Of a stretch of 64,000 bases of DNA, positions 13,101 to 20,766 are shown one piece after another. How positions within the stretch are numbered: position 1 is the stretch's first letter; the number at the start of each line of letters is the position of its first letter. Source of the stretch: Cellulosimicrobium terreum. GTDB taxonomy: Bacteria > Actinomycetota > Actinomycetes > Actinomycetales > Cellulomonadaceae. The position numbers and the translations under genes are program-made. Where the stretch lies: contig JACYFD010000009.1 of assembly GCA_014803435.1 (NCBI GenBank), positions 1 to 64,000 on the forward strand, read 5' to 3'. Under the pieces are notes generated by a model, which worked only from the letters and a program-made list of their open reading frames with translations, searched no databases and had not been told where the DNA came from.

Positions 13101-13581
13101 GTGTGACGTAGTCCTGCCACTCGCCCGTGTACTTGAGCACCGACGCGCGGCACGCCGCGTTGAACTTCTCGATCCCCAGCTCGAGGATCTCCTCCTTGGT
13201 CTTGATCCCGAGCTGGTCCATCGCCTCGAGCTCCGCGGGCAGGCCGTGCGTGTCCCACCCGAAGCGCCGCTCGACGTGCTTGCCGCGCATGGTCTGGTAG
13301 CGGGGCACGACGTCCTTGGCGTACCCCGTGAGCAGGTGACCGTAGTGGGGCAGGCCGTTGGCGAACGGCGGCCCGTCGTAGAAGACGAACTCGTTCGCGC
13401 CCTCCTCGCCGGCAGGGTTGCGGTCCACCGACGCGCGGAACGTGTCGTCGGCGTCCCAGTACTCCAGGATCTCGCGCTCGAGCGCGGGCAGGTCCGGCGA
13501 CGCCGGGATGCCGAACGCCGCTCCCTGGTCCGAGGTGCGGGAGCTGTCGGCGGCGGACGAGCGGTGCAGCGGGTAGGCCAT
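10105..13581 (-). CDS. ileS: Isoleucyl-tRNA synthetase, type 2
   Basis: The class I synthetase charges tRNA-Ile and edits valine. The protein has 1158 residues. The HIGH motif appears as [12 protein letters not shown] (about residues 73-84) and the KMSKS loop as [11 protein letters not shown]. Its length and the [11 protein letters not shown] block match the long, eukaryote-like type 2 enzymes; in other bacteria this type is tied to low mupirocin sensitivity, which is inference here. I start at ATG 13581 (MAYPLHRSS); the frame continues upstream only through the T-box leader. A GGAG lies about ten bases upstream. It is followed with overlap by folC. Confidence 0.96.
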   Translation of the reverse strand: MAYPLHRSSAADSSRTSDQGAAFGIPASPDLPALEREILEYWDADDTFRASVDRNPAGEEGANEFVFYDGPPFANGLPHYGHLLTGYAKDVVPRYQTMRGKHVERRFGWDTHGLPAELEAMDQLGIKTKEEILELGIEKFNAACRASVLKYTGEWQDYVTRQARWVDFENDYKTLDPTFMESVMWAFRSLHDKGLVYEGFRVLPYCWNDQTPLSNHELRMDDDVYQVRQDPAVTVGLRLETGELALVWTTTPWTLPSNLVVMVGPDIDYVVVESSATGRPERYVIAEARLAAYARELTDAGPDGTEGDLASQVVERLKGADLIGRSYTPPFSYYAGHTNAHRVVDADFVTTTDGTGLVHGAGAFGEDDKVVSDREGIDPVLPVGTDGKFMFPVVDYESLQVFDANPLIIDHLKARTRRDAGAEGEHGGVGAVTEGTVLLRRESYAHSYPHCWRCRQPLIYMGVSSWFVSVTAFKDRMLELNEQIAWTPEHIQHGQFGKWLANARDWSITRNRFWGSPVPVWKSDDPQYPRLDVYGSFAEIERDFGTLPHNEQGEPDLHRPFVDRLTRPNPDDPTGRSTMRRVEDVLDVWFDSGSMPYAQVHYPFENEDWFTHHNPADFIVEYIGQTRGWFYMLHILSTALFDRPAFSSAISHGIVLGSDGRKMSKSLRNYPDVNEVFDRDGSDAMRWFLMASPILRGGNLVVTEEGIRDAVRQVLLPLWSTYYFFTLYANSSRTGAQSGPDAAGYVAQKVSPERVAGMGALDRYLLARTHDLVSTVTAQLDAYDIAGACESVREHLDVLTNWYVRTQRDRFWGEDADAFDTLYTALETLTRVMAPLAPLLSEEVWRGLTGGRSVHLTDWPTTTEEVGERFEGADGRYAVAVRHVPEAGLVADPALVAAMDEVRAVASSALGLRKANQLRVRQPLARLTVVVDDPAALAPYTDLLTRELNVKAVELESTDSGAAERFGVTQRLAVNARAAGPRLGRGVQAVIKASKSGAWRVEDSGDVVVTTADGDVALLEAEYELSTVVATTAAGTGAGADPSEEGPSIAAAVLPGGGFVVLDLALDDALLAEGYARDVVRDVQDARKAAGLDVADRVRLALDVPAPWVGAVTEHLDLVARETLAVEVVIDTSPTDQRAVRVEKADASETTESDEARA

Positions 13582-13589
13582 GGTCGTGA

Positions 13590-13840
13590 GACTCCGGTGT
13601 GGTGGTACGGACGGTCGTGCTCTCCTGCGAGGACGACTCCCCCGCCCGGGAGGGCGTGGATGCCGCGGTACCACCTCGCTTGCCGGCGGGCCGGCCACTC
13701 GTCGACGGCTGTGACGGGCCTGCCCCGTCCGGTTCTACTGAGGACGCCCCGTCGTGGTCACGGCTCGTGCACACCATGCCCGACGACGCGGGTCCCGTTC
13801 TTCCGGAGGCTCGCCGGTGATGGCCGGGTCGATGCCTGTC
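13590..13840 (-). promoter_or_regulatory. ileS T-box riboswitch with ultrashort specifier hairpin
   Basis: The leader carries the T-box sequence GGTGGTACCGCGG (13663-13675 on the minus strand), whose UGGU can pair with the ACCA end of uncharged tRNA-Ile. Near the 5' end a short hairpin CCGG-CCATCA-CCGG presents the Ile codon AUC (13819-13821), followed by GAGCCTCCGGAAGAAC typical of stem II in actinobacterial ileS leaders. GUACCACC (13601-13608) just before the ribosome site is perfectly complementary to GGUGGUAC of the T-box, so the switch probably acts on translation. A TATCAT box (13846-13851) may be the -10; it overlaps the stop codon of the ABC-F gene upstream. Confidence 0.88.
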
Positions 13841-13843
13841 CGG

Positions 13844-15475
13844 TCATGATACCGAGTGCGCGGCGAAGCTCCCGTCCAGGGCCAGCTCCACCACCGTGTC
13901 GATGCCGAGGCGGTCGAGGAACCCCTGGTCGTGGCTGACGACGAGGAGCGCGCCCCGGTACGCGTCGAGGGCCTCGGCGAGCTGGGTCACGCTCGTGACG
14001 TCGAGGTTGTTGGTGGGCTCGTCGAGGACGAGGAGCTGCGCGGGCGGCTCGGCGAGCAGCAGGCGTGCGAGGCTCACCCGGAACCGCTCGCCGCCCGAGA
14101 GCGTGGCGACCGGACGGTCGACGCTCGCGCCGCGCAGGAGCAGCCGCGCGAGCTGGTTGCGGACGTCACCGGGCGTCGCCGACGGTGCGACGTCGCGGAC
14201 GTTGTCGAGCGCGGACCGCTCGTCGTCCAGGTCGTCGAGACGTTGCGACAGGTAGCCCGCCCGCTGCGTCAGGAGCTCCCCCCGGGCCCGCCCGGGCACG
14301 TGCGCGGCGAGCCCGAGCAGCTGCTCCACCAGCGTCGACTTGCCCACCCCGTTCGGCCCCACCAGGGCGACCCGCTCCGGCCCCTGCACGACCACGGTGC
14401 GATCACCGTCGTGCAGCTCGGCGATCCGGCGGCCCCGGGGCACGTCCGGGTCGGGCAGGGTCAGGTGGATGTGCTCGTCGGTGCGCACGCGCGCGTCCGC
14501 CGCGTCGAGCGCGGCCTGGGCCGAGCGGACCTTGTCGTCCATGGTGGTCCGCATCGCACCGGCCGACGCCTGCGCCTTGCTCGCTCGGTTGCCGGCGAGG
14601 ATCTTCGGGATGCCGCCGTCCCGCTGCGTCGCGCGGCCGGTGCGCTCGCGCCGGGCGAGCTTGGTCTCGGCCTCGACCCGCTGGCGCTTCTCGACCTTCA
14701 GCGCCTGCTGGGCGCTGCGCGCGGCCTGGACGGCCGCCGTCTGCTCCTGCTCGCGGTACGCGGTCCAGGCGCTGTACGGGCCGCCGAACACCTCGAGGGC
14801 TCCCGCCCGCAGCTCCGCCGTGGAGTCCATGTGCTCGAGGAGCTCGAGGTCGTGGCTCACGACGACGAGCGTCCCGGGCCAGGAGTCGACGAACCGCGCG
14901 AGGACGGCCCGGGTCGGGCGGTCGAGGTTGTTCGTCGGCTCGTCGAGGAGGGTGATCGGGGTGCGGCGCAGGCGCAGGCCCGTGATCGCGACGAGCATGG
15001 CCTCGCCGCCGGACACCTGGTCGACCCGCCGGTCGAGGTCGCGGGCACCGAACCCGATCTCGTGCAGCGCCTCGTCGGCGCGCGCCTCGATGTCCCAGTC
15101 GTCGCCGACGGCGTCGAAGTGCCGCACGTCGACGTCGCCCGACTCGATCGCGCGCAGCGCCTGCAGGGTGTCGGCGATGCCGAGGAGGTCGGCGACGGTC
15201 CGGTCGTGGCCGAGCGTGAGGTCCTGCGGCAGGTACCCCACCTCGCCCGCGGTGTCGATGCGGCCTGACGTGGGGGTGAGCACGCCCGCGACGAGGCGCA
15301 GGAGCGTGGACTTTCCGGTGCCGTTGCGCCCGACGAGGCCGGTGCGCCCGGTCGTGAACGTACCGTTCACCCGGTCGAGGGCGAGCGACCCGTCGGGCCA
15401 CTCGAGGGTGAGGTCGTGCAGGGCGACGGCGGATCGGGACGCGCTGGACGTGCCGCGGGGCATGCTGCTGGGCAT
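13844..15475 (-). CDS. ABC-F family ATPase (ribosome protection type)
   Basis: This soluble protein of 543 residues has two ABC cassettes and no membrane segments, as in ABC-F factors that act on the ribosome and often protect it from antibiotics. Cassette 1 has GLVGRNGTGKST, a variant signature QVSGGEAML and ITLLDEPTNNLD; a basic linker (about residues 240-330, rich in Arg/Lys) follows; cassette 2 has ALVGPNGVGKST, TLSGGERFR and LVLDEPTNNLD. The start is ATG 15475; an ATG four codons later is possible. The leader contains a mini-ORF and a strong hairpin, as in drug-inducible ABC-F genes. The drug class cannot be read from sequence. Confidence 0.88.
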   Translation of the reverse strand: MPSSMPRGTSSASRSAVALHDLTLEWPDGSLALDRVNGTFTTGRTGLVGRNGTGKSTLLRLVAGVLTPTSGRIDTAGEVGYLPQDLTLGHDRTVADLLGIADTLQALRAIESGDVDVRHFDAVGDDWDIEARADEALHEIGFGARDLDRRVDQVSGGEAMLVAITGLRLRRTPITLLDEPTNNLDRPTRAVLARFVDSWPGTLVVVSHDLELLEHMDSTAELRAGALEVFGGPYSAWTAYREQEQTAAVQAARSAQQALKVEKRQRVEAETKLARRERTGRATQRDGGIPKILAGNRASKAQASAGAMRTTMDDKVRSAQAALDAADARVRTDEHIHLTLPDPDVPRGRRIAELHDGDRTVVVQGPERVALVGPNGVGKSTLVEQLLGLAAHVPGRARGELLTQRAGYLSQRLDDLDDERSALDNVRDVAPSATPGDVRNQLARLLLRGASVDRPVATLSGGERFRVSLARLLLAEPPAQLLVLDEPTNNLDVTSVTQLAEALDAYRGALLVVSHDQGFLDRLGIDTVVELALDGSFAAHSVS

Positions 15476-15560
15476 GAGGGGTCGTTCCGTTCTCCGCCGG
15501 ACGGTCCGCGGGGACGGTCGACGGCGGGCAAGATCGAGGTGGTGCACAGGGGTGGGCGAC

Positions 15561-15603
15561 GGCGCGCACCGCGGCGACGTGTTCGTCGCGCCGGCGGTGC
15601 GCC
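15561..15603 (-). promoter_or_regulatory. Leader hairpin (candidate attenuator) of the ABC-F gene
   Basis: Long inverted arms, GCGCACCGC...CGACG and CGTCG...GCGGTGCGC on the minus strand with a four-base loop (15580-15583), form a stable hairpin 41 nt after the mini-ORF stop and 85 nt before the ABC-F start. It could act as a terminator/attenuator that opens when a ribosome stalls on the mini-ORF. There is no T-tract. Confidence 0.5.
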
Positions 15604-15643
15604 CGGGTGAGGGAGCCACCGGGAGCCTGCCGGCACCCGATGG

Positions 15644-15670
15644 CTACACCCTGTCGACCTCGATCTCCAT
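15644..15670 (-). CDS. Leaderless upstream mini-ORF (8 aa) in the ABC-F leader
   Basis: ATG to TAG encodes MEIEVDRV. A TAGCCT box (15677-15682) ends six bases before the ATG, so transcription would begin at or next to the start codon and the peptide would be read by a leaderless-initiating ribosome. Mini-ORFs of this kind control antibiotic-induced ABC-F and whiB7-type genes in actinobacteria. No homology evidence is possible at this length. Confidence 0.5.
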   Translation of the reverse strand: MEIEVDRV

Positions 15671-15676
15671 GGCCGC

Positions 15677-15682
15677 AGGCTA
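15677..15682 (-). promoter_or_regulatory. Putative -10 box for the ABC-F leader
   Basis: TAGCCT (minus strand), six bases before the mini-ORF ATG. It fits the TANNNT pattern seen before several other genes in this window. Confidence 0.45.
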
Positions 15683-15733
15683 ACAGCCCTCTCCTCGGTC
15701 CCGGGCCCGCCCGGGCGCACGGTCACCGGACCG

Positions 15734-16171
15734 TCACGCGACCCGCACCGTCTCCAGCGGCACCGCGAACGACTTGCGGAACGACGACGGCCCCACGACC
15801 GGCAGGAGCGCCGCGAGCAGCTTGCGACGCAGCCCGCGCGGCGTACGGCGCAGCTCCACGTCGACGCGGGTGCCGCCCGGGACGGGCGTGAGCAGGAAGG
15901 TCCAGCCACCGCCCGGTCCGAACACCTTCGAGTCGAGGGTGGTGATGTCGACGCGGCCTTCGTCGACGTCCCACGAGTAGCGGGCCCGCTCCCAGGACGC
16001 GGCGGTCCCCTCGGTGACCTCGGCGAAGGTCGGGCCGAGGTCGTGCACCTGGAAGTGCTCGGCGTCGATCGTGGGCCAGGTCTGCGGCCGGGACGGGCCG
16101 AAGTCGGTGAGGACGCGCATGAGCTCGGGGACGCTGAGCGAGGACGTGAGCTCGAACCGGGTGACGGACAT
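15734..16171 (-). CDS. SRPBCC (START-like) family protein
   Basis: This is a 145-residue polyketide-cyclase/START-fold protein, a family that binds small hydrophobic ligands; the ligand is unknown. The fold is suggested by alternating strands (FELTSSLSVPELMRVLTDF, FQVHDLGPTFAEVTEGT, GWTFLLTPVPGGTRVDVEL) and a long C-terminal helix region LRRKLLAALLPVVG. ATG 16171 has AGGAGAG just upstream. It lies eight bases after the NhaA-DsbA gene, so it is probably the last gene of the usp-nhaA unit. Confidence 0.75.
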   Translation of the reverse strand: MSVTRFELTSSLSVPELMRVLTDFGPSRPQTWPTIDAEHFQVHDLGPTFAEVTEGTAASWERARYSWDVDEGRVDITTLDSKVFGPGGGWTFLLTPVPGGTRVDVELRRTPRGLRRKLLAALLPVVGPSSFRKSFAVPLETVRVA

Positions 16172-16179
16172 GATCTCTC

Positions 16180-18033
16180 CTAGGTGTGTGACGGTTCCGG
16201 ACGGCGTCGACGGGTCGTCGACGTACCCGCGGGATGCGGGTCGGTCTGAGGGGTCTCGAGCGCGCGGACCAGGGCCCGCGCGTCGAACGGGCCGGTGTAC
16301 CGGCGCCCGTTGAGGAAGAATGTGGGCACCCCGGTGACGTCCATTGCCTCGGCGTCGAGGACGTCGTCGCGGACACGCGCGGCGACCTGCTCCGACCGCC
16401 GGTCGGCCTCGAACCGGTCGACGTCGAGCCCGAGGTCGGCGGCCCGGCGGACCAGGTCGGCGGTGTCCTCGTGGCCCTGGTCCTCGAAGAGGCTGCGCAG
16501 GTAGCCGAAGAACTCGCCCTGCAGCGCGGCGGCCTCCGACGCCTCGGCGGCCGCGAGCGCGTGCGGGTGGAGCGTCGTGCGCGGGGCGTGCCGCCACACG
16601 TAGCGCAACCGGTCGCCGAGGGCCCGGCGCACCTCGTCGATCGACCCCGAGGCCTTGAGGCAGAACTCGCACTCGAAGTCGCCGTACTCGACGATCGTCA
16701 GCGGTGCGTCGTCCCGTCCGGCGACGTGGTCGCGCGCCGGGTCGACCTCGCGTGCGAGCGTCGCGCCCGGCTCCGTCGGTGGGCGCATCGCCCGGGAGAG
16801 CCGGAAGATCGCGGCCCCGAGCACGGAGGCGACGACGGACGCGACGAGGATGCCGACGCGTGCCTCGTTCTGCGCCACCGGCTCGTCGATCGCGAGCTCG
16901 GTGATGAACAGCGCGATCGTGAAGCCGATCCCGCACAGCGCCGCGCCCCCGGCGAGCCGGTCGAGGGTCAGCCCCGGTCCGAACTCGCCGAGGCGCAGGA
17001 CCCGCAGCGCCGCGCTCGCCCCGAGGACGCCGACGAGCTTCCCGACGACCAGGGCGACGACGACCCCCCACGTGACGGGCGATCGGGCGGCGTCGGCCAG
17101 GATCCCGGCGTCGAGCCGGACGCCCGCGTTGGCGAGCGCGAAGAGCGGCAGGATCACGTAGGCGACGTAGGGGGCGTACGACTCCTGGAGGCGCTCGTTG
17201 ATCGAGACCGACTCCCGCAGGCTGTTGGCCGCGGCGCGCGCGTACGCGCTGCTGGGCGACTGACGGAACGTGTGCACCAGGCCCATCGCCTCGTCGACGT
17301 CCCGCCGGCTCGTCCGGAACACGGGGATGACGAGCGCGATCGCGACACCGGCGAGCGTCGGGTGCACGCCGGACCCGAGGAACCCGAGCCAGACCAGCAC
17401 GGCGAGCGTGGCGTACAGCGGCCCCTTGCCGGTCCGGACGAACCGGACGAGGTAGACCCCGACGAGCCCGACGGCGGCGACCAGGAGCGGCAGCGGCCGG
17501 AACCCGTCGGTGTACACCAGCGCGATGACGAGCAGGGCGCCGACGTCGTCGACCACCGCGAGCGCAAGGAGGAAGGTCCGCAACCGGCCCGGGGCGCCGG
17601 GCGCCACCAGCGCGAGCACGCCCGCGAGGAACGCCGTGTCGGTCGAGATCACGATCCCCCAGGCGTGCTCCTGCCCCGTCCCCCGCGCGAGGAGCACGAA
17701 CAGCGCCGCGGGGACGATCATCCCGGCCACCGCCGCGACCACGGGGACCACGGCCCGTCGCCGGGTCGTGAGCTCCCCGATCACGAGCTCGCGCCGCACC
17801 TCGAGCCCGACGGTGAAGAAGAAGACCGCCATGAGCGCCTCGTTGACGGCGGCGTGTACCGTCAGGTCGAGGTGCAGGTCGCCCGCGCCCAGGGTGAGCG
17901 GCGTCGACCACACGGCGTCGTAGGTGTCCGGCGACAGGTTGACCCAGCAGATCGCGACCACCGTGGCGAGCAGGAGCAGGAGCGCGCCCGCGCGCCGACC
18001 GTCGACGACGATCGAGCTCGCGGCGCGCCTCAC
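16180..18033 (-). CDS. nhaA: Na+/H+ antiporter NhaA fused to a DsbA-like thioredoxin domain
   Basis: Residues 1 to about 410 are an NhaA antiporter with many membrane helices, FFFTVGLEVRRELVIGEL and the paired aspartates in LAVVDDVGALLVIALVYTDG that bind Na+/H+. Residues about 430-600 are a DsbA/thioredoxin-fold domain starting DHVAGRDDAPLTIVEYGDFEC, with redox motif CEFC and the cis-Pro loop VTGVPTFFLNG. The fusion is known from actinobacteria, but what the thiol domain does is not. The start is GTG 18033, overlapping the usp stop (GTGA). Length is 617 residues against about 390 for plain NhaA. Confidence 0.9.
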   Translation of the reverse strand: MRRAASSIVVDGRRAGALLLLLATVVAICWVNLSPDTYDAVWSTPLTLGAGDLHLDLTVHAAVNEALMAVFFFTVGLEVRRELVIGELTTRRRAVVPVVAAVAGMIVPAALFVLLARGTGQEHAWGIVISTDTAFLAGVLALVAPGAPGRLRTFLLALAVVDDVGALLVIALVYTDGFRPLPLLVAAVGLVGVYLVRFVRTGKGPLYATLAVLVWLGFLGSGVHPTLAGVAIALVIPVFRTSRRDVDEAMGLVHTFRQSPSSAYARAAANSLRESVSINERLQESYAPYVAYVILPLFALANAGVRLDAGILADAARSPVTWGVVVALVVGKLVGVLGASAALRVLRLGEFGPGLTLDRLAGGAALCGIGFTIALFITELAIDEPVAQNEARVGILVASVVASVLGAAIFRLSRAMRPPTEPGATLAREVDPARDHVAGRDDAPLTIVEYGDFECEFCLKASGSIDEVRRALGDRLRYVWRHAPRTTLHPHALAAAEASEAAALQGEFFGYLRSLFEDQGHEDTADLVRRAADLGLDVDRFEADRRSEQVAARVRDDVLDAEAMDVTGVPTFFLNGRRYTGPFDARALVRALETPQTDPHPAGTSTTRRRRPEPSHT

Positions 18034-18965
18034 GAGGGCACCTGCTCGTCGGGCGTCGGCCGTGCCGGCGGCACGAGGACGACGGGACCGTGCACGGCAC
18101 CGACGAGCCGACGACGCAGGACCCGGCCTGCGACGTCCGCCCAGGACGTGGGCGCACCCACGACGGTCACGGCCGCGCCCTTCGACTCGGCGACGACGGC
18201 GCGGACGAGCGAGTCCACGCGGCGGTACCGGACGTCGACCTCCGGGAAGACCAGCCGGTGCGGGTCGAGCATCTCGCCCACCACCTCGCTCAGCACGCCG
18301 CGGTCCCACGAGTGCAGGAGGGTCAGCCCGGTCCTGCGCCGGCGTGCGGACCGGAACGCGGTCTCGAGGACCGGCGTGGGGTCACCTCTCCCGCGCAGCG
18401 CCACGACGACGCGTCCGGTCGACGGACCGGTCTCGGGCGTGTCGGCGAGCTCGACGACCGCGACGGGGACGGGCGAGCGCCGGACGGTCCCCCATGCTGC
18501 GGAGGGCCGGGCGCCCGGGAGCCGCCGGGCGCGGCGACGCTTCGCGACGACCAGGAGCGTGTGGTCGTGCGCCTCGTGGAGCACCGCCGCGGACACGGGG
18601 CCGGGTCGCAGCGCGACGTCGACGGGCAGGAGAGGGTCGACCGAGTGCGCCTGGAGCACCGCCGTGGCGAGATCCTTGCGCGCCGCCGTCCACACGAGGT
18701 CGCCCTGGTCCGGCCCGTCCGCGGCCGCCCAGGGGAACCACACGTGCCAGGGGGTCCAGGGGTCCATGTAGGCCACGGGCGCCGTGACGGCGCGGACCAC
18801 ACGCAGGGCGTCTCCGCGGGCGGTGGCCTCGGCCGCCGCCCACTGGAGGGGACCGCGGCTGGCCCGCGACGCGTCGAACGCCACCAGGACGGTGCCCGCG
18901 GGCTCGTCTCGGGCCGGCAGGCGCGTCCGCAGCCGGGCGATCACGCGGGGATCGGGAGTGGACAC
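18030..18965 (-). CDS. Universal stress protein with two Usp domains
   Basis: The protein has 311 residues: first Usp domain about residues 20-160 (VLVAFDASRASRGPLQWAAAEA...TLLVVAKRR), second about 165-305 (GRVVVALRG...GAAVTVVGAPTSWADVAGRVLRRRLVGAVHGPVVLVPP). The second ends with a G-x9-G-type nucleotide loop; the first is degenerate there. GTG 18965 has a perfect AAGGAGGT seven bases upstream. Its stop overlaps the nhaA start, so stress protein, antiporter and SRPBCC protein form one unit. Upstream 18966-19129 holds repeated CACGTGC words and no gene. Confidence 0.88.
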   Translation of the reverse strand: MSTPDPRVIARLRTRLPARDEPAGTVLVAFDASRASRGPLQWAAAEATARGDALRVVRAVTAPVAYMDPWTPWHVWFPWAAADGPDQGDLVWTAARKDLATAVLQAHSVDPLLPVDVALRPGPVSAAVLHEAHDHTLLVVAKRRRARRLPGARPSAAWGTVRRSPVPVAVVELADTPETGPSTGRVVVALRGRGDPTPVLETAFRSARRRRTGLTLLHSWDRGVLSEVVGEMLDPHRLVFPEVDVRYRRVDSLVRAVVAESKGAAVTVVGAPTSWADVAGRVLRRRLVGAVHGPVVLVPPARPTPDEQVPS

Positions 18966-19129
18966 GGTCGGACCTCCTTCACGACGGGGCACCGGGATCT
19001 CGGTACCTGACGACAGTCGCGCGGCCCCGGCACCCTTCGCGCCCGTGCCGGGTACGGGTGCGACCCCGGGGACCGGGGGGCACGTGAGGCACGTGCTGCA
19101 CGGGTGGTCCGGACGGCCGCGGCGGTCCG

Positions 19130-19810
19130 TCACCGCCCTCGGTCGACGAGGTCGAGCAGCGCGACGAACAGGTTCACGATCGACACGAAGATCCCGGTGG
19201 CCAGGAGGACGGCGTCGTCCTTGGTCCCGTGCCGGCGCAGGTAGTTGAAGTCGACGAGCAGGAGGAGCGCCGAGACCACGGCGATGGCGAGGCTGAGCAG
19301 CGGGCTGCCTCCGGACCCGACGAGCAGCAGCACGCACCCGATGACGACCACGCCGAGCACCACCACCGACAGGACCCGCAGCCACCCCGCGAGGTCGCGA
19401 CCGATCGCGAGGCCGGTGGCGGCGACGGCCGCGACGACCAGTGCCGTCACGGACGCGGCCTCGGTGATCGCACCCGGGTCGAGCGATGCGTAGTAGGCGA
19501 CGGTGGGACCGAGCCCCAGGCCGAGGACGAGGGCGACGGCGGTGAGCCAGAGCACCGCGAACCCACCGGCCCGGAAGCGTGCACCGCCGAAGGACTGGAG
19601 CAGGAGCATCCCGACGGCGACGATCGTCAGCAGGAGGCCGGTCCCCGGAGAGAGCTCCCGCCCGACGGCGGCCCCGAGCGTGGCCGCGCCGACGGCGACG
19701 GCCACGAGCGCCATCACCTCGCCCAGCAGGGTGGCCGTGCCGACTGCCGCGGCGTCCCGGGGCGCGACCTCCGGTGCGCCGAGCGGGGGGTGGGTCGAGT
19801 GATCGGTCAT
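19130..19810 (-). CDS. Bax inhibitor-1 / YccA-like membrane protein
   Basis: This 226-residue protein has about seven hydrophobic helices. The last part, LLLVDFNYLRRHGTKDDAVLLATGIFVSIVNLFVALL, carries the acidic residues and the final membrane segment typical of BI-1/YccA (PF01027). Family members are linked to membrane protein quality control or ion leak; the role here is unknown. ATG 19810 has GAGGAGAG a few bases upstream. It is separated from the usp gene by 164 bp and is divergent from the VOC gene. Confidence 0.8.
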   Translation of the reverse strand: MTDHSTHPPLGAPEVAPRDAAAVGTATLLGEVMALVAVAVGAATLGAAVGRELSPGTGLLLTIVAVGMLLLQSFGGARFRAGGFAVLWLTAVALVLGLGLGPTVAYYASLDPGAITEAASVTALVVAAVAATGLAIGRDLAGWLRVLSVVVLGVVVIGCVLLLVGSGGSPLLSLAIAVVSALLLLVDFNYLRRHGTKDDAVLLATGIFVSIVNLFVALLDLVDRGR

Positions 19811-20046
19811 GACGCTCTCCTCGGTCTCGTCGCGGCCTCGTGCCGCTACGACCGACGGTCGCGCCGGTACCGGTGTCCAGTCGCCAGGGAGGACCCCTGG
19901 CACGGACACGTGCGGGCGTGGCCCGGGGTCGCCGGTCGGTCCCCGGGTGCACCGGCCAGGGGTGCGGCCCGTACGCGGCACGGGCGCGAGGGGGTGCGCG
20001 GCCGGACGACGGTGGTGACGTACCCACCAGACGAAGGAGAGCCACC
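19811..20046. other. Divergent intergenic region between BI-1 and VOC genes
   Basis: These 236 bp contain the two ribosome sites and a dyad CCCGGGG-N12-CCCCGGG (19922-19947), plus CCAGGG/CCCTGG around 19885. I see no clear promoter boxes and no small gene. Confidence 0.4.
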
Positions 20047-20550
20047 ATGACCGACACCCAGCAGGCCACCGAGACCGAGGCCACGACCGCTCCACCCACC
20101 GGGGACGAGCTCCGCCTCGAGGTCGCCGTCGTGCCCGTGTCCGACGTCGACCGGGCCAAGGAGTTCTACGTCTCCACGCTCGGCTGGCGCCTCGACGCCG
20201 ACTTCACCGTGGCCGACGGCCTCAGCGTCGTCCAGGTCACCCCGCCCGGCTCGCCGGCGTCGGTCATCTTCGGCGCGAAGATCTCCGCGGCCGCTCCCGG
20301 ATCGACCGACAGCCTCATGCTCGCCGTCCAGGACGTCGTCGCCGCTCGTGACGCCCTGATCGCCAGGGGCGTCGACGTCAGCGACGTCTTCCACGACGCG
20401 GGCGGCGCCTTCCACCACGCCGGCGACGTCGACCGCGTCGTCGGCCCCGACCCGCAGCGCCGCAGCTACGGCTCGTTCGCGTCCTTCCAGGACCCGGACG
20501 GCAACACCTGGTACCTGCAGGAGGTCGCGGTCCGTCGACCGGGCCGGTGA
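20047..20550 (+). CDS. VOC-fold (glyoxalase/bleomycin resistance-like) protein
   Basis: This 167-residue protein has the VOC pattern: LEVAVVPVSDVDRAKEFYVSTLGW at the start of the first half and SFQDPDGNTWYLQEV at the end of the second. The enzyme activity is unknown. ATG 20047 has GAAGGAGAG upstream. It ends at a TGA and, in the same frame 48 bases later, a 55-residue protein begins that resembles the C-terminal tail fused to such proteins in other actinobacteria. It leads a plus-strand run through the oxidoreductase, tannase and hydrolase genes. Confidence 0.85.
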   Translation: MTDTQQATETEATTAPPTGDELRLEVAVVPVSDVDRAKEFYVSTLGWRLDADFTVADGLSVVQVTPPGSPASVIFGAKISAAAPGSTDSLMLAVQDVVAARDALIARGVDVSDVFHDAGGAFHHAGDVDRVVGPDPQRRSYGSFASFQDPDGNTWYLQEVAVRRPGR

Positions 20551-20598
20551 ACCGGACCGACACCCACCGGCGCGACCCGCGCCAGGAAGGAGATCGCT

Positions 20599-20766
20599 GT
20601 GGACACCACCTACGAGTCCGTGGACGAGCTGGAGGCCGCGCTGCGGCGGGCCGCGGTCGCGCACGGCGAGCACGAGCAGCGGATCGGCGCGGCCGACGAG
20701 CAGTGGCCCGCCTGGTACGCGCTGTACATGGTGCGCGAGCGCGCCGGCGCGGAGCTCCCGACATGA
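20599..20766 (+). CDS. Small protein resembling the C-terminal tail of actinobacterial VOC proteins
   Basis: This 55-residue protein reads DELEAALRRAAVAHGEHEQR, then DEQWPAWYALYMVRERAG. The (W/P)xWYAxYM pattern is one I recall as a C-terminal extension of actinobacterial glyoxalase-like proteins and as a stand-alone small protein. Start GTG 20599 has AAGGAG upstream. The stop overlaps the ATG of the oxidoreductase (ATGA). It is in frame with the VOC gene, one TGA apart. Function unknown. Confidence 0.6.
   Translation: MDTTYESVDELEAALRRAAVAHGEHEQRIGAADEQWPAWYALYMVRERAGAELPT

Noticed and set aside
13582-13698. N-terminal extension of IleS up to 13698
   Set aside because: The region is the T-box leader; the added residues have no similarity to IleS.
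10237-13938. Very long open frame on the plus strand opposite ileS, over 1200 codons
   Set aside because: It is the codon-phase shadow of ileS in high-GC DNA: Arg/Gly/Val/Asp-rich, no domain, no ribosome site. The same applies to long plus-strand frames opposite smc, the MFS gene and the GT29-GT4 gene.
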